Part shown: positions 1 through 10,416 of the stretch, in pieces
Position numbering within the stretch: the first letter of the stretch is position 1
How the letters are laid out: the number at the start of each line of letters is the position of its first letter
Made by a program: the position numbers and the translations under genes
The notes under the pieces: generated by a model
What the model saw: the letters and a program-made list of their open reading frames with translations, nothing else
Told to the model about the DNA's origin: nothing
Database searches by the model: none
Assembly: GCA_963575745.1 (NCBI GenBank)
Contig: CAUYUJ010022048.1
Coordinates: 503,449 to 567,448 of the forward strand
Length of the DNA: 64,000 bases
Direction: 5' to 3'
Source: Prorocentrum cordatum
Lineage: Eukaryota; Sar; Dinophyceae; Prorocentrales; Prorocentraceae

Positions 1-735
1 GACAACCTCATCGCGGTAGACGCCCAACCGCAAAACCACCCACTCGACGCACCCGGGCAGGACTTATCTTTCCAACTCGCCAGAGTAGGTGCCAGACACG
101 CCCCGATAGCAGAACACCTGTACACCCCGCGAGAACCAGGCACCGTAGACTACACAGCGACACGGTTAATTGGTGAACTGCCCGGTGCGTGGAGATACAT
201 AACCACGCACCCAGGCTTCTACAGCAAAAGTTGCCTCCTCGACAGCCAGGCCCTCGGAGACAAACCCCAGCTCCGCGGCGCGGTCGCGGCCCTGGCTCTG
301 CTCTGCGCTGCGCCCTCACACTGGGCGATCAACGCGCGCAGGCGAATGCGGGGCCTCGCCGAGACAAACCCTATCCACCCTGAACTGCACCAATGGTTCC
401 CTCCTGTAGTCGGGAGGCCCAACATCGGGATGATACTTGCCCCTCCCATCGGCCCACCCAACGGTCAGTATATTACCCTGCCGGACGGCACCGCAGCCGA
501 GCATGGAGACCCCACGTGGATCGCTGCCCAAATTGGAGGCGGCTACTTTGACTAGGCCCTTCGCGACGCGGCAGCCCCCGACCACCAGGTCAGGGCAACC
601 TCCTCCACCGAGGAGGCGGAAATGATGCGGGGCGCGTCGCAGGCAATCGCAAGGCGCGAGGGCCGCCCCATGCCCAGATGGGGGCCGACAGCTCCATCGG
701 CAGGCCGGTCGTTGAGGCTGCCACGAGAAGGTTGA
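1..735 (+). pseudogene. Decayed coding fragment, open at left edge (frame 1)
   Basis: Frame 1 is open from the left edge and reads as ordinary mixed-composition protein for 184 codons to a TAG at 553-555, for example through the peptide HPELHQWFPPVVGRPNIG. The same frame goes on reading as protein after the TAG (ALRDAAAPDHQVRATSSTEE) until a TGA at 733-735. I recognise no domain. The other frames here are proline- and arginine-rich shadows. It is the first of a series of collinear plus-strand fragments up to about 5.4 kb that look like one or more long genes broken by stops and frameshifts. Real short genes, or stop codons that are read through, are alternatives. Coding origin is fairly likely; intactness is unlikely. 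Confidence 0.5.
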
Positions 736-865
736 CATCTGACCAGGCCCCTGGAGCCAGGAGACCGAACGCACATCCCCCCACGCAAGGCGCCAACCAG
801 TCCGGACCAGGGCGGGACGCTGGCCCCACCGACGACCGCGCCCCCCCCACACACACACACCAGCG

Positions 866-1336
866 CCAGCAAACAGGGGCGACCAACAGGGCGTCGACCC
901 CGAGCTCAGCGGCGACGAACAAAGACGCAGAGCAGCCCTCGCCTAAAACGTCAGAAGAATACGCGAGCTGGTCGCCTCCGATCGGGTGCCCCCAGGCATG
1001 ACCTGGACCAGCATCTTGGCCCCCTTCATTTGGGGCACCGCCACAGATCAAGGTCGTAGAATACGGAGAAGAGCCTTTAGATCCTTCAGGGATGCAGGAA
1101 TGGACAGCAGCGTCATAGACGCTGCGGCCGCGCGATGGAGTGAACAGGCAGTGCGCTCCTATCAGGATGCCCAGCGCGTAATCGCAGACAACGCGGCAAT
1201 GCGCGGAGAGCGCCGCGCCGACGCCCCCCTTGCTGGGGGATACATTCCTCCCAGAATGCAAGAACACATGATGGAATGGCTCGATCCGCGCGGAACTCTC
1301 CAGACCAGCCCCCTAACAGGTGACAGGCGAGCCGGG
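866..1336 (+). pseudogene. Decayed coding fragment (frame 2) with in-frame TAA
   Basis: Frame 2 reads as protein from about 866 across a TAA at 944-946 (DEQRRRAALA before it, NVRRIRELVASDRV after it) and on through WTSILAPFIWGTATDQG to a run of six G at about 1334-1339. There the protein-like signal moves to frame 1. The link from the preceding fragment is proline-rich and contains a run of eight C at 841-848, where another frame change is likely. Changes at homopolymers could be real decay or sequencing indels. No family recognised. Confidence 0.45.
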
Positions 1337-1869
1337 GGGTCTGGAGCCGCTTACGGGCGGAAAGGGCACGCTATAGACAGGCGCAAGAGCTGGTGACGAA
1401 GAGCAGGTCCCTCCGCACCAATGCAGGCCAGCGCCCACTCGGCAGAAGAATGTCCAGGGCCTCTGACCCAGCCCATCACGACGAGCAGCGCACCACCACC
1501 CCATGGCGCGCTGACATCAGACAGTTGCTGGGCAGAGGGCCCGCCACCAGCCGCGTCGCCACGTCGCTACCGGCCCTGTGCCCCGACGACGGATCCAGAG
1601 ACGTATACTTAGACCAGGCCGCTTTCCTTCTCGACGCCAGGCAGCGAGACGATGGGCAGAACGGCAGGCGCACACCCCACACCCCAGATTACAGGTCTTC
1701 CATCAGCGGGGACCGCGCGTGAGCCCTGGCTCACGGGGTACTGATCGACGACAGCCTTGGAAAAGAAGCCGGCAGCTGGATTTCGCTTGCCATTTGGCTC
1801 TGCCTAGCACTCCACTACCCTCCCCTGCTCCGACCCGTACTACAGGCGAGAGGCATGGCCCTAAGACCG
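1324..1869 (+). pseudogene. Decayed coding fragment (frame 1) with in-frame TGA
   Basis: Frame 1 takes over after the G run near 1336 and reads through SRLRAERARYRQAQELVTKS and DVYLDQAAFLLDARQRDD to a TGA at 1720-1722. It then continues as protein (ALAHGVLIDDSLGKEAGSWI) to a TGA near 1868. The quality of the reading on both sides of the first TGA argues for one ancestral frame. No domain recognised. The coding signal then moves to frame 3 near 1860-1890. Confidence 0.45.
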
Positions 1870-2687
1870 TGAGATGCACACCCCCAGCTGACCTAGTTCT
1901 CCGACTTAGGGCGGACGGCGACGGACCTGATCTGCTTACGTACGCAACCATGGGTAACGAACACATCAGGACCCTCCTCGGGAGACTCGGCATGTCCGCT
2001 TGCTACACGAAAACAGAGGTCAACAAGATGGTCCGCGTCCTAAGCGGAAGCCTAGGCGAAGGCATCGCCTCCGTAGGTGCTCCCCCAGAGGACTCCACCC
2101 CCCTCCCCAGCAACGCCCCCGTCCCCGCCCCCTCGTGGGACTTCGGAGATGACAGCTCTGTCTGCCTATGCTGTAGTGGAGAGCTGGTTGGGGCGGCGGA
2201 AGCACTGATCCCATGCGGTCACCGATTCCACAGTGACTGCCTCAGACAGTGGCGGCTCCTCCAGCCGGCTGTGTTCAGGAAAGGGGGCAGATCCATGCCC
2301 TTTCGCTTCCCGCAGTGTAGGACAGACGACAGGGGCGGCATCGCCGTCAGATTCAGCGAACCGACGCACAACCCATAAGTAGAACCGGCAGACGATCCCC
2401 CCGACCTGTTACAGCTCCGCGACGGAACCATCCCGCCGCTCAGACGCGTCATCAGGTTGGCTGAACTAGCAGACGCAATCCAGCAGCTCAGCCCAGAGTT
2501 AGACTGTTGATGCGCGCTCCTCGTATCCCTCAGGAGGCCACATACCTACGTGACCGTCGGGGACATGCGGAAAATCTACGCCCATATTCAAAACAGGAGG
2601 CGCAGACTGGTTGGCGGCAGCAGCAGCGCGCACGTGGACGACCCCCCCCGGCCCCCCCGCAGAAGGGGACTAAGCGGACCAGTCTAG
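1860..2687 (+). pseudogene. Decayed coding fragment with RING-H2-like zinc finger
   Basis: Frame 3 encodes a protein-like stretch (LLTYATMGNEHIRTLLGRLG) followed by a RING-H2-like finger. Seven of the eight zinc ligands are present: Cys codons at 2163 and 2172, then Cys 2214, His 2220, His 2229 and Cys 2238 in the spacing C-x-H-x2-H-x2-C, and a last Cys at 2316. The seventh ligand, expected at 2307, is TTC (Phe) where TGC or TGT is usual. RING-H2 fingers normally recruit an E2 enzyme in ubiquitin transfer, but the missing ligand argues against a working finger. A TAA at 2376-2378 follows, yet the frame reads on as protein (DLLQLRDGTIPPLRRVIRL), across a TGA at 2508-2510 (RPHTYVTVGDMRKIYAHIQN), to a TAG at 2685-2687. 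It is therefore a broken gene, or a set of short overlapping ones. Confidence 0.5.
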
Positions 2688-2742
2688 TTCCACTGACTCA
2701 GCCCCCCCTTGACCTGAGCCCCCACCTGCCCCATGTAGGTAG

Positions 2743-3264
2743 GACAGGGTCAGGCAGATCTCCTTAATCGCTCACGCACGCTGGGCTCTCCTACTGGGGC
2801 GCAATCCTCCTGGCGACGCGCCGACATATCAAGGCCCACCCACGTTTCCATTCGCACTTCTTGTAGCGACAGCCAGGGAAGTTGCGGCAGACTTGGCGGC
2901 GTCTAGGCGACCGCACCTAGGACATAGCGCTATTGACGAAACAGAGGTCACCTACACCCTGGCTGGCCCGAACGCGTGGGAGCAAATCGAGTCCCTGGTC
3001 AGCGAGCGCTCGCTGTCCGGCAGAGGAGCAGCCGACAGCGCCCCAGTAGTAATCCTGGCCGATACACAGGCCTCCCAGACAGAAGCTGCCCAGGCTGCCG
3101 CCCAAGCGGCAGGAGGCCCCTGCGGAATCATAGCCCGGGGATCAGACGGAGCGCCGAGCCCTGGCGGCCCAGGCCCGGTAGAAACACAGCCATGGCCAAC
3201 GCCAGGTGGGGGTGCAGAACCGCCAGCAGGATCACACACTTGGTCCCAATCGGGAACCGTATAA
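2743..3264 (+). pseudogene. Coding fragment, unknown function (frame 1)
   Basis: After a TAG at 2740-2742, frame 1 is open for 173 codons and reads as protein: a hydrophobic-basic start (HARWALLLGRNPPG), a central acidic part (IDETEVTYTLAGPNAWEQIE) and a glycine/proline-rich end. No ATG lies near the start, so an upstream part has probably been lost to a frame change. It ends at a TAA (3262-3264). A TAG follows at 3295-3297, and the same frame then continues into the next fragment. No domain recognised. Confidence 0.45.
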
Positions 3265-3297
3265 TTTAAGGCCGGGCGTGCAACCCCCCCAATGTAG

Positions 3298-4488
3298 CAG
3301 CTCATCGCGGCGCGATTCGACATGTCGGGCAGACCGGCCTATGCTGCGATCCCTCCCTCCATCGTGGCACGCTGGGGCGCAGCCAGCGCAGACGCGTCAG
3401 ACGCCCTGCGCATCCTGGTGCCCGACAGCGGGAACGACGCCGTGGTAGCCCAGATCACCCGATGGCGGGGCGAGCTCGCCAGCTCGGAAAGTCCCCGCAT
3501 CCTGGCCGACTGGGCTACCACGAGGATACAGCTACCGAAAGACGAGCTCCTAATGGCACCAGGCCTAGAACCCTTCTTCCACCGCGTGCTCCGCTGCAGA
3601 CCAGCGCGCCCCGACGCCGACGCCCGCGGATTCGAAATTCCGCCGGGCAACCTGCAGGCTGCAGCCCAAGCCTCCGCGATGCACCATGCCACGTCATGCA
3701 CGTGGAGAATGCACGAAACTAGCGACTCAGTGCACATCCCCATGCCTAACCTTGCGCTCTGCCCGGCATGCGCAATCGTTTCTGCCGCAGCCAACGCCCT
3801 CGGCCATCGGGTAGGAATCTGCTCCACCGGCCTCCTCCTGCTGTGGATGTCCGAGAGAGCAGCAGCACCCGTGCTAAGGCACCTGCGCGACGAGATGCCG
3901 CGCGTCTTCGGACACGGCAATCCGAATCAGGCCCTCGCCCCTAGAAGGATCCTTTTGGAAGGTGCTTGGAATGGTGGCCTCTCCTGCGTCCGCCTCGCGG
4001 ACCTGGGAGATGGTTTTCACTTGGGATGGAACCTTGCCGACATGGGCCAGTCTCGCCCGCAAGACGTCTTCGAGGCAGTTGGGGCCGCCGCGGGGCCCCG
4101 CTCTGCGGAGCAGATATCGACGGTGTACGCTTGGTTCCCTGACAGCTCAGACTACAGACACACAGTTCAGATCAGGATCCGCCTGGTCGCTGCTGACGCG
4201 ATGGCAGCCGCCTTTGCGGGAACCAGCCGCATCGCGATAGGCGCGCAGACAGTCCGGATCTCCCTGGCAACGCCCGCCAGGGACCCCGCCCATCGCAGCA
4301 ATCGGGCTTCCCGGGAGCAGTAGGAGCACAGCGCCCTGGCGCGCGAGGCGATCAGAGAAGCGCCGAGACGCGCCGTGCACTCCCAGATTCTCGAAGTCAC
4401 GGCAAGGGACCGCCGCGGAGCACAAATCGGAAGTGCCCAGACCAGGGCCATGAGGGCCGACGCGTGGCCCCCCGGCCACAGCACCCTC
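3298..4488 (+). pseudogene. Longest coding fragment of the left region, unknown, with in-frame TAG
   Basis: An ATG at 3322 opens 333 codons of well-balanced protein, but frame 1 is already protein-like from 3298 (QLIAARFD). It includes a possible metal-binding stretch with His-His and several Cys (HHATSC, then CPAC) at about residues 124-160. The TAG at 4321-4323 is followed in the same frame by EHSALAREAIREAPRRAVHS up to a TGA at 4489-4491. I cannot name a family. The uninterrupted 1 kb makes this the best candidate in the left region for a gene that may still be expressed from the ATG at 3322. The surroundings suggest decay. Confidence 0.45.
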
Positions 4489-4491
4489 TGA

Positions 4492-5441
4492 CTCTACTCC
4501 GCGACAGCGGGGTCCGCGGGAGTGCAACTGCTCGCGAGAATGCGGCCACTACCCCCCAGCCCCAACGGAGCGCCTCTCCCCGCGAGCTCCCGTGCATCAC
4601 CTCCCAACGTAACAGAAGTCTGGCTGCGCGACAGCGCCAGAGCCCCGCAAAGGGAAGCCCCCGACGCCACCCCGACACAGAGACGACCTGCCCTCCGGCG
4701 GGCCAGCGCCGCCGCGGAGCGAGCGCCGGGACAAGTTGCGCGCCTTCAGGCCCCTCGTGCTCGTCGTGGCGAGTGGCGGCCTACGCTGGCGGAGCGACAT
4801 GGCAATCCAGACCGACGGCAGCCTTGGAGGCCGCGCCGCGGCGCCGGCCACCTGGCCCGCGCAGACCGCGCAGGAGGTGGGCCGCGCCTCCGAGCGGCGG
4901 CGCTTCCGGCGAGTCGGCTCCGATCGGGCTTGGGGGGATGCCCTCGAGACAGGGCTTCCGGCAGCAGGCCGACGGCAGTTGGTCGGGGGTGGCGCCCCTT
5001 GGCGCCGAGGCCGCCGCCGGGGACGGGCCCGATCCGCCGCCCGAGGCAGCGCCGGACTGGGAGGCCGACGCGCGCTTGCCAGAGGCGCCCGCCGATCTTT
5101 TGAAGTTAGGACAACGGCGCCTAGTGAGAGTGCAAAAATCGAATCGCTCCGAAGGGGTTCTCACACAAGAGGCTCGAGCGCTGGTGAAGGACTTCGCCCG
5201 CGCCGTGACGAGCGCGCGCGCCTGTGATATGAGGCAGCTACTCTTGCGCGATCACATGTCGGCCGCTCGCCTTCGGTGGGGGCCGTGCCGAAGACTTCCC
5301 GCCCCTGGTCCAGATCCGAGATTTTCAAGCCCACAGCGTGGCCTGAGAAGTCCTCGGAGCCTTTCGGTGGACCGGCTCCGAGTTGAGTTCGCCGGACTTG
5401 CGCGCGCTTTTGAGAGTTGCAGCGCCAGCAAACATGAGTAG
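4492..5441 (+). pseudogene. Decayed coding region, frame changes 1 to 2 to 3
   Basis: Protein-like sequence continues in frame 1 (SATAGSAGVQLLARMRPL, then GEWRPTLAERHGN), shows a short stretch in frame 2 near 4740-4840 (LVLVVASGG, DMAIQTDGSLGG), and ends in frame 3. In frame 3, 4960-5270 gives an acidic then helical-looking peptide (LVRVQKSNRSEGVLTQEARA), with a stop at 5439-5441. The late part is alanine/arginine-rich and less certain. It is the end of the decayed left block, and no family is recognised. Confidence 0.35.
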
Positions 5442-5815
5442 ATGTTCTCCCATCTGTTCAAGGCCACGTTTTAAGCGGAGCTTCTGATTGCCCGCAGCCC
5501 CCGAACCATGGCGATGTAGCGCCCTCCGTTTGCGCCGCTGCCCCTCGCCCCAGGTCCGTGGCCGGTTTGGCCCGAGATGCGCAGCGTTCTTTCCGCGGCC
5601 TCTTTCAGCCTCGCGGCCCCCCGCGCCCCAGCGCCTGCGGCTCGGGCGACGCGGGAGGCCCTGTGGCTCGATGCGGCCAACAATAGCCATTCTATGTAGT
5701 CGCCAAAAAGTATGTCTATGCGTTAGCCACGAAACATACACCTTCAGTTTGCAATTATATTGCGAAGGCCTTACGGCCGTTGCCGCCGACCCTGAAGATG
5801 ACGAAAGACAACGCG
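5442..5815 (+). other. Unique spacer, no gene seen
   Basis: Mixed-composition sequence with no coding signal that I trust. It leads into a purine-rich GGA tract at 5820-5907. Confidence 0.4.
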
Positions 5816-5819
5816 AGGG

Positions 5820-5910
5820 GGGTGGCAGGGGGAGGAGGAGGAGGAGGGGGAGGAGGAGGCGGAAGGGAGTAGGAGGAGGAAGGGTGAAGGGGGAGGAGGA
5901 GGAGGCCTTA
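5820..5910 (+). repeat. Polypurine GGA/AGG tract
   Basis: About 90 bases of almost only A and G built from GGA and AGG triplets. The long minus-strand frames across it are artefacts. Confidence 0.8.
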
Positions 5911-5939
5911 TGGATGTTGGTTGGGATCTCTCGTGGTTG

Positions 5940-6510
5940 ACCTCTCGGGGGCGTCTGGAAGCAACTTGAAGCCTCTTGGGGGCCGTTGTGGGGCCTCTTG
6001 GGGCCTCTTTTGGGCCTCTTTTGGGCCTCTTGGGGCTTCCGGAGGCCGTCTTCGGCGCATCTTGGGGGCGTCTTGGCGCCGCTCGGGGGCCTCCTGGGGC
6101 CTTTTGGGGGCCTCTTGGGGCTTCCCGGGGGCCTCTTAGGGCGGAAGTCTCGAATTCTCGGTTCCTCGTCCCCCTCTTGGCCGTTTCTTGGGCCCGTCTT
6201 GGGGCCCTATTGGGCCGTCTTGGGCGCCTCTTAGGCTGTCCTGGGGCCTTCTTGGGCCGTCTTGGGGCCCTCTTGTAGGCCTCTTGGGGCGCTCTTGGGG
6301 GCATCTTGGGGGCCTCTTGGGGGCCTCTTGGGCCGTCTTGGAGTGTCGGAAAGCCGAAAAGGCGAGAAGGCCAAAATCATTCAAAAACCGATGTAAAATT
6401 GACGATTTTGGCGCCTGGGGCTCTTGGGCGTCTTGGGCCATCGTTCGTCGAGTCGAGGCCCTCTTGTGCCCTTTCGGGGATGTCTTCTGTCGCTCTTGGC
6501 TCGTCTTGAA
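5940..6510 (+). repeat. CTTGG-type array, plus orientation, with AT-rich island
   Basis: Degenerate tandem copies of a GGCCTCTTGGG-like unit, about 12-15 bases long. Inside lies the AT-richer island seen in all larger arrays: CCAAAATC at about 6371, then AAAATTGACGATTTTGG. The same family fills 38-45 kb and 50.8-53.9 kb. Confidence 0.8.
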
Positions 6511-6519
6511 GCTTTTCTG

Positions 6520-7017
6520 AGCTCCGGGACCCCCCGGGGAGGATGCGCATTTGGGTGGCGACCCCCCCCGGGAACCCCCCCCGGCGACCCCCCCCCCCCC
6601 GCCCCCCCCCTCCCCCGGCGGGGAGGGTAGGGAGGGGCTTCGCCACGACTCAACTACGACGTTGCTCAATGTCGCTTTGGCTCGCGCGCTCAAGGAGACG
6701 GGGAACGACGAAGACGACGAGGGGCAACGGAGACGGAGACGGCGAGGACACGACGGAGACGACGACGACGACGACGACGACGGTGATCCACGCAAGACGA
6801 CGACACCGGGATGCGTCTTCCACACGCCGACAGGGTCGGCGGATTTCTAGCACGTCAGCAAATTCATCGGCGTACATGCGCGCGTTGGCCAAGTTATTGG
6901 CCGCCGCGCGCGTGGACAAGCGTCTCGCGCAAGCGCGCGCGTTGGCTGGTTTTTCCCCGCGTGGGATTTCCACCGACCGCCCCGCGTGGAACGCCCCGCC
7001 CCCGCCTGCCACGCCCC
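6520..7017 (+). other. Low-complexity region: C runs and GAC repeats, no gene seen
   Basis: Runs of C around 6583-6620, then GAC-rich triplet repeats around 6700-6790, then unique sequence. No coding signal beyond repeat-driven frames. Confidence 0.5.
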
Positions 7018-7150
7018 CCGGGAGAGAGCGAGAGAGAGAGAGAGAGAGAAAAAAAAAAGAGAGAGAGAGAGATAAACAAATGAGAGAGAGAGAGAGAACA
7101 CAACAACAAAACAAAACAAAAACAACTAGAGAGAGAGAGAGAGAGAACAA
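7018..7150 (+). repeat. (GA)n microsatellite
   Basis: Interrupted GA dinucleotide repeat, with AC/AAAC-rich interruptions in the middle. Confidence 0.9.
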
Positions 7151-7800
7151 ACCAAACATATACACAGACAAACACATATGTGACGAGAAGGACGAGGACA
7201 AATATCAGAGGGCGAGGGGGGGGAGAGGGAGGAGGAGGGGGGTCGGAGTCGGGGGGCATCCAGAGGAACGCGGGGGAATCAAGCGGCGGGCGCAGGGATA
7301 AGGGGCCCCGTCGACGGGGCCTGCGCGCGCCCAATGTTGGACCAGCCTCGGGGGTGGCATTTCGGGCCCCAGGGCCGGCCTCCAGGAGCGGAGATCGCGC
7401 GTGGGCGACCCACGCGGCGCCGCAAACGAAGGTCCAATCGTCGCGCCTTCGGTCGGCGATTCGGCTCAAGCAGCGCGCAGCAGCGGGTCGAAGCGACCAG
7501 GCGCAACAACCATCCCGCTGGGGCGCAGCATCGCCAGCGCGTTCGAGGGGCGGCTTCGCAGACGCGGCATGCGCGCGCGCTCTGATCGACTCGTGCGCGA
7601 TGAGGAAGGACATCGATTCACCCGCGCAGGCGATGACGGCTGCGGCGTCGGATGCAGCGAGCGCCGCTGAGAGCGCTGCCTCGTCGCCGCCCGCGGCGTC
7701 ACCGCCGCCGGCGGAGCAGGGCCGCCCGGCGGGGGCCATTGCCGCTCGTCGTCGTCGTCGTCGCCGCCGCCGGCCCCCCGCCGCTCGTCGTGGAGGAGGC
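7151..7800 (+). other. GC-rich unique region, no gene seen
   Basis: GC-rich sequence ending in CGTCGTCGT triplets at about 7745-7770. Long frames on both strands have arginine/alanine composition typical of GC-rich noncoding DNA. Confidence 0.4.
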
Positions 7801-7804
7801 CGAG

Positions 7805-7980
7805 GATCGGGCAGCTGATCGCGCTCATCTCTGCCGAGGTCCATCGTGTTTTTGGCAGCGATCAGCTGCCGGCCCCCCATGGGCGCACCTCCGCCGAGGT
7901 CGTCAATTTCGTTGCAGCGATTAGCTGCCGGCCCTGCCGAGGCTTTCCGCGTGCTTGCAGCGATCAGCTGCCTCGTGCGA
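7805..7980 (+). repeat. Short direct repeats with CAGCTG palindromes
   Basis: Four copies of GCAGCGATCAGCTGCC-like sequence at about 7809, 7855, 7914 and 7960, each able to form a GGCAGC/GCTGCC hairpin. Spacing is roughly 45-60 bases. Confidence 0.6.
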
Positions 7981-8248
7981 ACCTCTCGCGTATCTGGTCC
8001 AGCTGGTTCGGCGCCAGCCCCCCTGGGGCATCGCTGTCGCCCGCCCCCCCACGCGATGGCCGCAAGGGTTCGTGTCGGTTGGGCTCGGACGAACGTGCCC
8101 CGTCCTTGCCAGTGGCCCCCTTCGCCCAAGGCGTCGCGGCCACCCGCCGCTCCACCCGCGGGCCACCTAATGGGCGGCGTTCACATGCGCGACCCTCTCG
8201 CGCCAGTCATCCCCAGTTTCCAGTTTCGCGTGCGCGGGGCGCTCGGCG

Positions 8249-8463
8249 CTGGTCGCGTCGGTTGGCCCGTTGTCCTACCTGTGCGACAAGTTTTGTTCCT
8301 GTCTACCCAGCCCTCTGGCATGCGCCTCCCGCGTCTTCTGGGATGACCTGCTGACGCTGGTCACGCGTGGCCTGTTGTCTTACCTGCGCGACAAGTTTTG
8401 TTCCTGTCTACCCTCGGGCAGCGCCGTCCGCGTCTTCTCGGATGACCTGCTCTTCGCAGGCTA
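8249..8463 (+). repeat. Tandem duplication, two units of about 107 bp
   Basis: Two adjacent copies (8249-8355 and 8356-8463) differ by scattered substitutions. One frame reads almost the same peptide twice (DKFCSCLPS, then a VF-x-DD-LL motif), so the unit may once have been coding. Confidence 0.7.
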
Positions 8464-8955
8464 TCGGTGCTGGGTGCCCTACGCGGTCGGGCCGCGGCAT
8501 CTGCGCTACCCGCGCACCCTGGCCGCCGAGGGGCCTCGTTTCTCGAGCCACTTTGGCTGTGTTCTCGCTCTTGGTGCTCGCGCGCGGTGATGTTCTACTC
8601 GCGCGGCAAAGTCTTTCGGACCTGCTTCAAGTTCTTCTTGCTCGGCAAGGTTGGCTCCGCCCCTGGCCCTCGTGCCGTTCGCCATCGGCGCGCTCTTCTG
8701 GCGGCAGCCTCGTGGGCCAGGGAGTACTTCTTCGCCGCCCCTTCTGCCCGCCGGACGCCGCTCGCATCGTTGTTTTTCCCCTAGCTACGGAGCGCGGCCC
8801 GCCCTAGCTTGCTCGGCGTTCGACTCGTCTCCGTGCGTCCGCGGACAGGAAAATACCCCCGCCAGCCCATCCAGACGATGCCCATGAGAGCTGACGGGGA
8901 GAGAGGAAGAGACGCGCATAGATGGGGGCCGGCTGGGAGCTCCATCAATCGGCTC
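8464..8955 (+). other. Unique spacer, no gene seen
   Basis: No convincing coding signal. The sequence enters a CTTGG-type array near 8960. Confidence 0.35.
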
Positions 8956-8959
8956 TCGG

Positions 8960-9340
8960 GCCCCTCGTGGGGCGATTTTGGAGCTCCTCGTGGGCGCTCT
9001 TGGAACCGTCCTGGGGCTCTCTCGGGCCTCTCTCGGGGCCCTCTTGTGCCATCTTGGAGCCATCTTGAAGCCTCGGAAAGCAACCGAAGACAAACAGGCG
9101 ATGCGGCCAAATTCGCTGATGTTCTTCAAGTTGAAGGATTTGGGCATCTTGGCGGCATCCTGGGGAGGTTTCGTGGCCTCTCGGGCCGTCTTGGAGCGGT
9201 CATGGGGCCTCTTGGAGCATCGCGAGGCCATCTTGAGCCAGCCTGGGTTCTGAGGCCCCTCGGCGACCGCTCAGGGGCCTCTTGGGGACCTTCTCGTTGG
9301 GAGCCTCTCGGGAGCTCAGGAGGGCTTTTCGGGCCATTTG
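8960..9340 (+). repeat. CTTGG-type array with AT-rich island
   Basis: Degenerate GGCCTCTTGGG-like units with the usual island (here at about 9110-9150). It is followed by a tail repeat shared with 59395-59625. Confidence 0.7.
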
Positions 9341-9344
9341 AGAG

Positions 9345-9590
9345 GCGGTCGGTCAAAACAGACGGGGGTCCTCGATGTTCCCCCCCCCTTTCGGGGGCAA
9401 CGATCCTCGCGAGGATTGTTAGAAGTTGGCCTTCCCAGTGGCCGAAAAAACGAACTTCCGACACCTCGCGACCCCTCCCCCCGACACAAAACTTCAGGGA
9501 GGGGGTGGGGGAGGGTTCCCTTCCCCGAAGGGAACAGGGGTTGTGGAAGAGGACAGAGACCTTCCTTAGACCACCTGTCGCCATTGTTTG
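9345..9590 (+). repeat. Dispersed tail repeat, copy 1
   Basis: About 240 bp that match 59395-59625 in order: a C-rich start, a TCCTCG-GAGG motif, a G-rich stretch, a hairpin, then GAGGACAGAGA and CTAAACCAC-like sequence. Here the hairpin is GTTCCCTTC-ccc-GAAGGGAAC. Both copies directly follow a CTTGG-type array. Confidence 0.65.
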
Positions 9591-9859
9591 TGGTTCCGCT
9601 GGATTCGGCGTTTTCATCACATGACGCAACAAGCTTCGCCTCATGTTTGCCGAACGGAAAAAAGAGGAGGAACAATAGTACGAGGAGCAGGAAGAGGCGG
9701 GGGACGGGGAGGTGGAGGAGGAGGAGGAGGGGTTTGCAGGTCTCGGCTTCCCCTTCCTCCCCTTGTGCATGGTTTCATTGTTTCCGCTATGTTGCTTCGC
9801 CCGTTTCGTCTCGATCCTTGTGCAGTCTGCGAATGTTTGTGCTTTCTGTTGATGGTTTC

Positions 9860-10133
9860 AGGAGGAGGAGGAGGAGGAGGAGGAGGAGGAGGAGGAGAAC
9901 GAACACGAGAACGAGGACGAGGACGAGAACGAGGAGGACGAGGACGAGGAAGAGGAGGAGGAGGAGGAGGAATAGGAAGAGGAGGAGGAGGAGGAGGAGA
10001 GGGAGGGGGAGGAGGGAGGAGGAGGAGGAGGAGGAGGAGGAGGAGGAGGAAGGGGAGGAGGAGGAGGAAGAGGAGGAGAGGAAGGATGAGGATGAGGAGG
10101 AGGACGACGGCGACGACGAGGAGGAGGGCAAAA
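9860..10133 (+). repeat. Polypurine tract (GGA, GAC, GAA triplets)
   Basis: About 270 bases of purine-rich triplet repeat. It drives long artefact frames on both strands. Confidence 0.9.
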
Positions 10134-10239
10134 GATCAGATGTTCATTTCGGGAGGCCTCCCCGGGGCCCACCTCGCGGATCTGGTCAACTCCGTTTCGA
10201 ATACACGTCGAACCTTTCTCGCCTCAAGGTCGACTTAGG

Positions 10240-10416
10240 TTCGGAAGTTGCTAGAACACCCACCCTGCAAAGTAGATTAGCGAATTACGTTGCTTCAGTT
10301 TTCGAGAAGATGTTGCGTTACGCCCGTATTTTTCGCGGGCCTGCGCTAGCGGGGCCTGGTCACTGGTCGCTTTCGTTCCAGGATGTTTTGTTCAAGGGGG
10401 TTTTGTTTATCCCTGC
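10240..10416 (+). mobile_element. Possible diverged copy of the 169-bp MITE
   Basis: Shows the same order of short matches as 18900-19068 (a GATTAG-GAATT block, then a GGTCGCTTTCGTT-like block, then AAGGGGGTTTTGTTTATCCC), but with many changes and a degraded left end. No target duplication seen. Homology is plausible, not secure. Confidence 0.35.
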
